5,167 nucleotides of DNA from an uncultured Porphyromonas sp. (GTDB lineage Bacteria > Bacteroidota > Bacteroidia > Bacteroidales > Porphyromonadaceae): the NCBI GenBank assembly GCA_945867245.1, contig CAMBHQ010000082.1, positions 1 through 5,167 on the forward strand. The letters are read 5' to 3'. The notes below the pieces were generated by a model. The model saw only the letters and a list, made by a program, of their open reading frames with translations. It did not search any database and was not told the origin of the DNA. The first letter of the stretch is position 1. Every line of letters starts with the position of its first letter. This document shows, piece by piece, positions 1 through 5,167 of the stretch. Made by a program: the position numbers and the translations under genes.

Positions 1-507
1 CGCAGAGCGTCTTCCTAAGCCCACTAGACCGAGAGGTCTGTGATGGTGATAAATGTTTTGCCATAAGCAACACACTGAATGATTTAATTATAACATTAAT
101 GATCATACTCAGTAGCTCTACTCGGTGATAGCACTAATGAATATGTTAGGCCCACGAATATACTATGTATTTAATAAAGGCATACTAGGATAAGTCTTAT
201 CTATTCTATGGTTCTATTAAGTGTGTCCGTAATTGATAGTCTTAGGCTATCATGTGGTATTCTCACCTTGCGCCTATCCCTATGCTCTGCCGAAACTTTA
301 TTACGAAATAAATGCTCTGTATATCCATTAGGCACAAAATGCTCCATAAAGTAACCAAAGTATCAATTTGGATGTTTTTAGATGCTTTTTAGAGACTCCG
401 AGGGGCACGATGCTAGTATTTGACGGACTTAAACGCCCTCTTACGAAGCAAAAACAGCCTCTAGAGAGGTCTGTTATTGCTCGCCCAAGGGCGTCTGAGT
501 ACAGTAG
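1..507. other. AT-rich stretch with no convincing gene
   Basis: I find no supported gene here. Bases 61-360 are about 35% G+C by hand count, far below the coding part of the window. Stops are frequent, no TAnnTTTG promoter element was found on either strand, and no tRNA or rRNA shape was recognised. Small inverted repeats are visible: AGACC-GAGA-GGTCT at 26-39, the 13-base palindrome GATAAG-T-CTTATC at 189-201, TGATAG/CTATCA at 234-252, CTCTAGAG at 459-466 and CGCCC-AA-GGGCG at 482-493. A 61-codon open frame (368-553) runs into the first full unit of the tandem array. It has no recognisable domain or promoter and is not called as a gene. The stretch could be a decayed element or the end region of a gene lying to the left. 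Confidence 0.6.
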
Positions 508-691
508 TAGGTGGACACTTGTTCACCTACTAGGCGGGCAAGTGGCGACCTAATAGGCGGACAAGTGGCGACCTAATAGGCGGACAAGTGGCGACCTAGT
601 AGGCGGACGATCGTCGACCTAATAGGCGGACGATCGGCGACCTAATAGGCGGACAAGTGGCGACATCGTAGGCGGGCAAGTGGCGAGCTAG
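508..691. repeat. Tandem array of eight 23-bp palindrome-like units
   Basis: Eight head-to-tail units of exactly 23 bp start at 508, 531, 554, 577, 600, 623, 646 and 669. The typical unit begins TAGGCGGACAAGTGG and ends CGACCTAA. Units 2-4 differ from one another at one or two positions. Units 5 and 6 (600-645) change the centre to GACGATCGTC or GACGATCGGC. The first unit (508-530) is diverged, with arms TAGGTG/CACCTA, and the last two are degenerate at their right ends, as is usual at array borders. Most units start with TAGG and end with CCTA, so both the unit and the CCTA-A-TAGG junction have dyad symmetry. There are no spacers, so this is not CRISPR. The frame cannot be coding because 23 is not divisible by three and TAATAG recurs at junctions. 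It could be a cluster of protein-binding sites or a variable-number repeat; the role is unknown. Confidence 0.93.
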
Positions 692-694
692 TAT

Positions 695-756
695 GAGATC
701 GTACAACGGTCTCCTATTATACAATAGCCTCAAAGTAGGACCAAGAGAGACCGTTG
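695..756. repeat. Overlapping inverted repeats with alternative pairings
   Basis: The segment CAACGGTCTC (704-713) is perfectly complementary to GAGACCGTTG (747-756). Its core ACGGTCTC (706-713) can instead pair with GAGATCGT (695-702) across a three-base loop, with one G-T wobble. The two stems exclude each other. Between them lies a further small hairpin, CTATT-ATAC-AATAG (714-727). The arrangement starts three bases after the tandem array ends. It could be a small structured RNA, part of a 3' untranslated region or a DNA site. No open reading frame or promoter points to a function. Confidence 0.6.
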
Positions 757-803
757 CGCAGGTCCAGTCGGGTAGCCAGTCCTGCTGGGCTTATACTACA
801 GAG

Positions 804-841
804 AGCGGGGGCTAGAGTTTATCGTAACTCTAGCCCCCGCT
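804..841 (-). terminator. Strong hairpin ending the OmpA operon
   Basis: A perfect 16-bp stem is formed by AGCGGGGGCTAGAGTT (804-819) and its complement (826-841), with a six-base loop. It sits 32 bases beyond the stop codon of the last OmpA gene on the minus strand, the expected place for a transcription terminator. No strong T-run follows the stem on either strand, so it may act partly as an RNA-stabilising 3' structure. Confidence 0.75.
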
Positions 842-873
842 AATGTAATTGTATTATGTATGCGCTTCGTCTA

Positions 874-2013
874 CTACTCAGCGTTCATAATTACTACGCG
901 GTTCCATACGTTCTCGGCGTAAGGCTGTACGCGGTCACCTTCCCAGCTGGTCTTGATGCGATCTGCAGAGATGCCGAAGCGCTCTACGAGAATCTTCTTC
1001 ACAGCCTCAGCGCGACGCTCAGAGAGCTTGTAGTTATAGTCTGGCGTACCTGTCTGACGGTCAGCGTGGCCTACAAGCGTGATCGTCTCTGTGTTGTTCT
1101 TGGCGTACTCAGCGATGTTGCGGATGTTGATCATCTGATTAGCATCTACTACAGCGCTATTGAGGCGGAAGTAAACCACGTTACCAACAGCTACACCAGC
1201 TACCTGTGGAGCCTCTACCTCTGGGCAGTCTACAGGGCGCTTAGAGAGCTCTGCATTCTCTGCACGTAGGGCGTTGAGCTGGTCATTTAGGCTCTTGATG
1301 AGCGCATCGTCCTGTTGCACTACTGGCGTAAACTCCTTCTTGCCTAGGTGGAAGGTTAGGCTAGCACCTAGCGAGCCTAGGTAGCCGCCACGCATCTCTG
1401 AGCCTTCGGCATAGCTAGGGAGCTTGTGGTCTGTAGCAGCGACCTTACCCTCTAGATTGAGGTCGACACACTTAGCCAGGCGGAACTTGAGCTGTAGACC
1501 CGCTAGAGCCATGGCAGAGAGGTGGCCGTTCTTCTTCATACCGCAGGCGTACTGAGAGTTAAATAGGTTGCTAGCACCTACACCTACGAAGGGAATAACG
1601 TGGAAGAAGCGGTTCTCCTTGTATGGGGCGAAGTAGTTCACCACGTCGAACATAAAGTCTAGGCTACCATTGAGGTAAGTATGCTTGCCCGTTACAGCAC
1701 TATTGCCATTGTGTACATACTCTTCGAAGCGTCCCCCCTGGAGGTTCAGACGCGTAGCGAAGTAAGGGCGGTGCCAGCGACCTACAGAGATAGTAGGATT
1801 AACGTAGCTGAGGCGGTCGCCAAAGGCTGTATTGTTATTAGTACCCCCCTGTAGGAAAGTAGCGTAGTTACCAAGCTCTACGAACCAGTGGCTGTTAGCA
1901 CCGTCCTTGGCAAATACAGTCTTGTGTGCAGGCTTGGTATCGTTGGTCTGTGCAGAGAGGGCTGTAGTCCCCATTAGGGCTGCTAGAGCCATGCACATTA
2001 TATTCTTTGTCAT
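874..2013 (-). CDS. OmpA-like outer membrane protein, second gene of a tandem pair
   Basis: A 379-residue envelope protein predicted to span the outer membrane and hold it to peptidoglycan. Residues 1-21 form a signal peptide with probable cleavage after ALSA. Residues about 35-228 are rich in alternating hydrophobic segments, as expected of an N-terminal beta-barrel (motifs FGDRLSY, PFVGVG, LGASLTFHLG). Residues 236-259 look like a coiled coil (LNALRAENAEL), followed by PVDCPEV with Cys263. Residues about 277-379 are an OmpA C-terminal domain with the peptidoglycan-binding signature intact: Asp318, then N-x2-L-S-x2-R-A-x2-V at 327-338 including Arg334. The end WNRVVIM matches the family's usual terminal strand. 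It lies 45 bp after the related gene 2059-3177 with no terminator between, so the two are probably cotranscribed. The first ATG is chosen because it supplies a lysine-containing n-region. The pair resembles P. gingivalis Pgm6/Pgm7, which form a heterotrimer; partnership here is inferred. Confidence 0.95.
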   Translation of the reverse strand: MTKNIMCMALAALMGTTALSAQTNDTKPAHKTVFAKDGANSHWFVELGNYATFLQGGTNNNTAFGDRLSYVNPTISVGRWHRPYFATRLNLQGGRFEEYVHNGNSAVTGKHTYLNGSLDFMFDVVNYFAPYKENRFFHVIPFVGVGASNLFNSQYACGMKKNGHLSAMALAGLQLKFRLAKCVDLNLEGKVAATDHKLPSYAEGSEMRGGYLGSLGASLTFHLGKKEFTPVVQQDDALIKSLNDQLNALRAENAELSKRPVDCPEVEAPQVAGVAVGNVVYFRLNSAVVDANQMINIRNIAEYAKNNTETITLVGHADRQTGTPDYNYKLSERRAEAVKKILVERFGISADRIKTSWEGDRVQPYAENVWNRVVIMNAE

Positions 2014-2058
2014 TGTCTTTAGTCTTACGTTAGTGTTAATACCTGGGATACAAACAGA

Positions 2059-3177
2059 TTACTTAGAACGGATAACAACGCTACGATTCCACGCAGTGTT
2101 CTTGGCATCGAAGATAGCCTCGCTAGCGTCCTTGTACTCGATGGTAATCTTTTCGCTAGGTACTCCGTATTCCTCTGTCAGGATACGAGCCACAGCCTGA
2201 GCACGCTTCTCTGCAAGACCTGCGAAGCGACTCTCTGACTTCTGCGTATAACCAGTGATTACAAGCTCGCCACCATGCTTCTTGACGAACTCACTAGCAT
2301 CGAAGACAGTGATGAGCTGGTCCTTAGACACAGCGCTCTTACCGTGAGCGAAGAGGATGCTCTTATCAGCGAGGAAGTGGCTAGCCGTAGCTACAGCGGG
2401 GGCTGCTACTACCTCTGGGCAGTCTACAGGGCGCTTAGCAAGCTCTGCGTTCTCTGCACGTAGGGCATTGATCTGGCTATTGAGGTTGGCTACCAGTGAC
2501 TCATCGAGGGGGGTAACAGGAGCAAAGCCCACCTTCCCGAGACGGAAGTTGAGGCCAGCGCTAGCTGATAGGCGGTGTCTGTCGCTGTACTCACGTGGGA
2601 ACGAGTTGCGGATCTGTAGGCCATTCCACGTAGACTGACCCTCTAGGACGAAGTCTACACGTTCGCCCAGGCGGATGCCGAGCTGTAGACCTGCGTTGGC
2701 CGTAGCAGCGTGCGCATTCTTGTAGCCTAGCGAGCTGTCGAACTTGTACTCGTAACCAACACCTACGAAGGGTACTACGCTGATGAGATTCTTCTTGCCG
2801 TAGTGTGAGAAGAAGCTCACTAGGTCGAGCATAAAGTCGTAGTGTGCACCTACGAAGTAATTCTCGTGCTTGAGCAGAGAGGTAGAGTTGTAGAAGCTCT
2901 TAGCTTCGCCAAACTCAGCCTTCAGACGCGTAGCATAGTAAGGGCTGTGCCACTTACCTACAGCCAGGCTAGGGGTGAAAGTTAGGCGGTCGCCAAACTT
3001 AGCCTTAGCGTTATCGCCCTTCGTCAGAACAGAGGCACCACCCTGGAAGGTGATGAACCAGTTGTGCGATGTACTCTTCTCGTAAGACACCTGCGTCGTA
3101 CGAGCTGCACTCTGCTGTGCATTAGCACTTAGTGCCATTGCTCCTGCTAGAGCAAGGACAGTTAGTTGTAACTTCAT
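2059..3177 (-). CDS. OmpA-like outer membrane protein, first gene of a tandem pair, degenerate peptidoglycan motif
   Basis: A 372-residue paralogue of the next gene in the operon. The ATG at 3177 is chosen because it opens a textbook signal peptide (MKLQLTVLALAGAMALSANA, residues 1-20). An in-frame ATG at 3255 lies upstream of the promoter's -7 element. Residues about 35-218 form the presumed beta-barrel (FGDRLTFTPS, VVPFVGVGYEY, FRLGKVGFAP). Residues about 225-249 are a coiled coil (INALRAENAEL), followed by PVDCPEV; Cys253 is the only cysteine in the mature protein. The C-terminal domain (about 267-372) is recognisably OmpA-like and ends AWNRSVVI, but key positions differ from its neighbour. 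The Asp position is Gln312, the Asn position is Phe318, the Ser position is Ala322, and the loop between is three residues shorter; Arg325 remains. Peptidoglycan binding by this subunit may therefore be weak or absent. It is probably a partner of the downstream protein, as in Pgm6/Pgm7. Confidence 0.94.
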   Translation of the reverse strand: MKLQLTVLALAGAMALSANAQQSAARTTQVSYEKSTSHNWFITFQGGASVLTKGDNAKAKFGDRLTFTPSLAVGKWHSPYYATRLKAEFGEAKSFYNSTSLLKHENYFVGAHYDFMLDLVSFFSHYGKKNLISVVPFVGVGYEYKFDSSLGYKNAHAATANAGLQLGIRLGERVDFVLEGQSTWNGLQIRNSFPREYSDRHRLSASAGLNFRLGKVGFAPVTPLDESLVANLNSQINALRAENAELAKRPVDCPEVVAAPAVATASHFLADKSILFAHGKSAVSKDQLITVFDASEFVKKHGGELVITGYTQKSESRFAGLAEKRAQAVARILTEEYGVPSEKITIEYKDASEAIFDAKNTAWNRSVVIRSK

Positions 3178-3233
3178 AAAAAATCCGGTTATTGAATTCT
3201 CGTATATATTATGCTTCGTTTTATAATCCCCTA

Positions 3234-3261
3234 CAAAGATACATTTTCCCGACATAACAAG
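3234..3261 (-). promoter_or_regulatory. Probable promoter of the OmpA operon
   Basis: On the minus strand TATCTTTG (3234-3241) matches the Bacteroidetes -7 consensus TAnnTTTG exactly. A CTTG (3258-3261), 16 bases upstream, is a possible but imperfect and slightly close -33 element. Transcription would begin near 3227, giving a leader of about 50 nucleotides before the ATG at 3177. This also argues against translation starting at the in-frame ATG at 3255. Confidence 0.65.
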
Positions 3262-3343
3262 CGTCTTCTTATACTAAAAGAGTTAAACAAATAATAAGCA
3301 CTTCTCGGGGAATTGTAACATCCTATGCAAGTTTGCAAACGCA

Positions 3344-3380
3344 ATAAGGGCCTAGTGCACTCAGTACACTAGGCCCTTAT
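3344..3380 (-). terminator. Terminator hairpin after the DUF3078 gene
   Basis: ATAAGGGCCTAGTG (3344-3357) pairs perfectly with CACTAGGCCCTTAT (3367-3380), a 14-bp stem with a nine-base loop, 23 bases past the stop codon of the DUF3078 gene. On the minus strand the stem runs into TTATTGCGTTTGC, a moderately T-rich tail. The palindrome GTTTGCAAAC (3331-3340) lies just beyond it. The hairpin separates the DUF3078 transcript from the OmpA operon promoter. Confidence 0.8.
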
Positions 3381-3403
3381 AATATTTGACTCGTCAGTCC
3401 TCC

Positions 3404-4276
3404 TTAGAACGTGTACACGGCACCGAGACCGAGCATCTGACGGAGCTGTACCTTAGGTCCGCCCGAGGCGCTCTTGATATCATCATCGTACACGAGGTTC
3501 GTCGTAAAGTTAGCCGTGATGTACTTGTTTACCTTGAAGTTGAGCATCAGGTCCCAGTTCACATCCACGTTGCCGAAGTTGTGGTTATAGGCCGTGAATA
3601 GTGTGAGCTTGCTGACAAGGCTAATATCCTTCGTGAGGTTCGTATTATAGTTAGCCACTAGACTAGCACCCAGCTCGGCTAGGAGGTGCTTACCTGGCGT
3701 TACACCATAGGCACCGATACTAGAGAGATAGTCATCCCCCACAATCGTGAGCTTACCCGTAACAGGCGATAGGAGTAGAGAGAAGTTTTGGTTTGGCTTG
3801 TAGTCAGCACCGAAAGATAGCGTTACATAGCCAGGAGATAGGAATTTAGAGATGTACTTATCGCCAGCGGCACGCGAGGCAGCGCTCTTGTAGCCCTTAT
3901 CAAACTGCGTTAGGAAGTCCAATAGGAGGGCTGCATTCCAGTGCTTAGAGAGGGCATAACCCGCCTTCGTATTGAGGTTGAGCTTATCCACGCTCTTCTG
4001 CCACTTGTTGCTAGAGGTGTAGGTCTGACCGAAGTCGGCTACGAGACCATTATCCCAGCTCCACTTGTCCTTCTTGTAGTTAGCGATAGAGTTGAGATAG
4101 ATATTCCACGATACAGAGTTTTCGCCCCCTGCAGCCCAGTTGCTGAGTGAGGTCTGAGAGAGGTTGATACCACTCACATTCTTCTTCGTCCAATTGCTTG
4201 CTGGCACCTCGTCCTGAGCCTGTAGCGTGGCTAGACTAGCTAGAGCTACGGCTACGAGAGTAAAGAGTTTCTTCAT
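3404..4276 (-). CDS. DUF3078 outer-membrane beta-barrel protein
   Basis: A 290-residue exported protein of the DUF3078 family, found in Bacteroidetes. Residues 1-20 are a signal peptide (MKKLFTLVAVALASLATLQA) with probable cleavage before QDEVP. The family hallmark lies at about residues 39-60: LSQTSLSNWAAGGENSVSW, followed by Asn- and Tyr-rich strands and the W-x-N-G-L segment (74-78). The rest alternates hydrophobic and polar residues, with aromatic ends to the strands, and the chain finishes LGAVYTF. A terminal Phe is typical of outer-membrane barrels. The mature protein has no cysteine. The molecular function of the family is not known to me; transport or a structural role are both possible. 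The gene has its own upstream -7 element and downstream terminator, so it appears to be a single-gene transcript. Its position beside two other outer-membrane genes fits an envelope role but does not define one. Confidence 0.88.
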   Translation of the reverse strand: MKKLFTLVAVALASLATLQAQDEVPASNWTKKNVSGINLSQTSLSNWAAGGENSVSWNIYLNSIANYKKDKWSWDNGLVADFGQTYTSSNKWQKSVDKLNLNTKAGYALSKHWNAALLLDFLTQFDKGYKSAASRAAGDKYISKFLSPGYVTLSFGADYKPNQNFSLLLSPVTGKLTIVGDDYLSSIGAYGVTPGKHLLAELGASLVANYNTNLTKDISLVSKLTLFTAYNHNFGNVDVNWDLMLNFKVNKYITANFTTNLVYDDDIKSASGGPKVQLRQMLGLGAVYTF

Positions 4277-4302
4277 ATTTACAAGTCGATATTAAAAAAA
4301 TC

Positions 4303-4310
4303 CAAAATTA
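4303..4310 (-). promoter_or_regulatory. -7 element of the DUF3078 gene promoter
   Basis: TAATTTTG on the minus strand matches the Bacteroidetes -7 consensus TAnnTTTG. It lies 26 bases upstream of the ATG at 4276, so the predicted leader is only about 20 nucleotides. No good TTTG -33 element is visible at the usual distance, so the call rests on the -7 match and its position in the 83-base intergenic gap. Confidence 0.55.
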
Positions 4311-4337
4311 CAACCCAATTAGGTCTCTAATAGTTCA

Positions 4338-4356
4338 GTGTCCTAGGCTCAGACAC
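4338..4356 (-). terminator. Weak hairpin after the serine dehydratase gene
   Basis: GTGTC (4338-4342) pairs with GACAC (4352-4356) around a nine-base loop, three bases past the stop codon. The stem is only five pairs and no T-run follows. It is the only candidate terminator between this gene and the DUF3078 promoter, so read-through is possible. Confidence 0.25.
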
Positions 4357-4359
4357 GGA

Positions 4360-5167
4360 CTAAAAGTACGTTGCCTTGCTGGCATCGTACTCTGTCGCTA
4401 GCCCACCCATAGAGGTCTCGCGGTATAGGCTTGGTAAGTCTTTGCCCGTGCGACGCATTACCTCCACCACTTGGTCGAAGCTCACACGGTGTAGGCCATC
4501 GCTGAAAGTCCCGTAGGTGTTGGCATCCAGAGCGCGTGCTGCTGCGAAGGCATTACGCTCTATGCAGGGTATCTGCACCAGTCCGCAGACGGGGTCGCAG
4601 GTGAGCCCGAGGTGATGCTCTAGGCCCATCTCGGCCGAATACTCTATCTGCATATTAGAGCCCCCGAAGAGCTGACTAGCCGCGGCTGCTCCCATAGCAC
4701 AGGCCACCCCGACCTCGCCCTGACAGCCGACCTCGGCACCCGATATAGAGGCGTTGGTGCGCACCACATTGCCGAATAGGCCAGCCGTAGCTAGTGCACG
4801 TAGGATGCGCGTCGTAGGGAAATCACGGCTCGTCTGCAGATGGTACAGTACCGCCGGAATAATGCCACAGCTACCGCAGGTCGGTGCCGTAACGACACGT
4901 CCTCCGCCTGCATTATGCTCGCTGACAGCCAGAGCGTAGGCATAGACGAGTCCGCGACTCTTGATGCTCGCCGAGCCGTAGCCGTTGGCCTTGACGTAGT
5001 AAGTGGCAGCTTTGCGTCTGAGGCCTAGACCGCCTGGCAATACCCCCTCGGTCTCTAGCCCCTCCTTGATAGCCGCCTGCATCACATCCCAGACCTCGGC
5101 CAGGAAGTCCCAGATATCAGAGTCTTCGTACTTCTCTACGTATTCCCAGAAGGTAGTCCCCGACGAA
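4360..5167 (-). CDS. sdaA: L-serine dehydratase, iron-sulfur type (5' end outside window)
   Basis: This enzyme (L-serine ammonia-lyase) converts L-serine to pyruvate and ammonia in the cytoplasm using a 4Fe-4S cluster. The frame is open to the right edge: 27 whole codons upstream of a GTG at 5085 read FWEYVEKYEDSDIWDFLAEV and similar, so that GTG is not the start. About 268 residues are visible, the catalytic alpha domain; the N-terminal part of this roughly 400-450-residue family is missing. Visible motifs in order are GVLPGGL, the PTCGSCGIIPAVL segment, GCQGEVG, LTCDPVCGLVQIPCIERN and YRETSMGGLA. The cysteines of GCQGEVG (4723-4725), TCDP (4597-4599) and PCIERN (4564-4566) have the same 42- and 11-residue spacing as the three cluster ligands of the Legionella pneumophila enzyme. 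The chain ends ATYF with no C-terminal cysteine. The single-chain form is assumed; the missing half cannot be checked. Serine breakdown suits an amino-acid-fermenting organism. Confidence 0.95.
   Translation of the reverse strand, partial: SSGTTFWEYVEKYEDSDIWDFLAEVWDVMQAAIKEGLETEGVLPGGLGLRRKAATYYVKANGYGSASIKSRGLVYAYALAVSEHNAGGGRVVTAPTCGSCGIIPAVLYHLQTSRDFPTTRILRALATAGLFGNVVRTNASISGAEVGCQGEVGVACAMGAAAASQLFGGSNMQIEYSAEMGLEHHLGLTCDPVCGLVQIPCIERNAFAAARALDANTYGTFSDGLHRVSFDQVVEVMRRTGKDLPSLYRETSMGGLATEYDASKATYF

Noticed and set aside
31..474. GAGAGGTCTGT present at both 31-41 and 464-474
   Set aside because: One 11-base match in this much sequence is close to chance, and the flanks do not match.
368..553. 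61-codon plus-strand open frame ending in the first full array unit
   Set aside because: No recognisable domain, no promoter or ribosome site, and its end runs into repeat DNA. It is more likely chance, though a decayed gene is not excluded.
508..691. CRISPR array
   Set aside because: The repeats abut with no spacers and no cas genes are present.
508..691. Plasmid-type iterons marking a replication origin
   Set aside because: No replication initiator gene or DnaA-box cluster was seen and the neighbours are ordinary chromosomal genes.
856..1269. 137-codon plus-strand open frame
   Set aside because: It lies almost wholly antisense to the well-supported OmpA-like gene and has no protein-like features of its own.
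3178..3255. 26-residue N-terminal extension of the upstream OmpA-like gene
   Set aside because: It would place the start upstream of the -7 promoter element and bury the clear signal peptide that begins at 3177.

Overview
The window looks like chromosome from a member of the Bacteroidales, most likely a Porphyromonas-type organism. Three things point there: a tandem pair of OmpA-like proteins resembling the Pgm6/Pgm7 (Omp40/Omp41) pair of P. gingivalis, a DUF3078 outer-membrane protein, and Bacteroidetes-type -7 promoter elements (TAnnTTTG) with no obvious Shine-Dalgarno sequences. The genus is inferred from architecture and protein sequence, not from a search.

All four genes are on the minus strand. 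Reading right to left in the direction of transcription: an L-serine dehydratase cut by the window's right edge (4360-5167); a DUF3078 beta-barrel protein with its own promoter (CDS 3404-4276, -7 element at 4303-4310) and a strong terminator hairpin (3344-3380); then a two-gene operon of OmpA-like proteins (2059-3177 and 874-2013) driven by a promoter near 3234-3261 and closed by a 16-bp stem hairpin (804-841). The two OmpA-like proteins share an N-terminal barrel, a short leucine-rich coiled coil, a PVDCPEV linker and a C-terminal OmpA domain. They probably assemble together as the trimeric, peptidoglycan-tethered envelope protein known from P. gingivalis. The upstream gene product has lost most of the peptidoglycan-binding signature.

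The left 870 bases hold no convincing gene. Bases 61-360 are about 35% G+C by hand count, against about 57% in a sampled coding line. They are followed by a G+C-richer tandem array of eight 23-bp units with palindromic character (508-691). Immediately after it comes a set of overlapping inverted repeats (695-756) that can form two mutually exclusive stems. This non-coding block is the least explained part of the window. I see no evidence for a complete new multi-gene system. The points most worth a second look are the array with its adjoining palindromes and the divergent OmpA domain.
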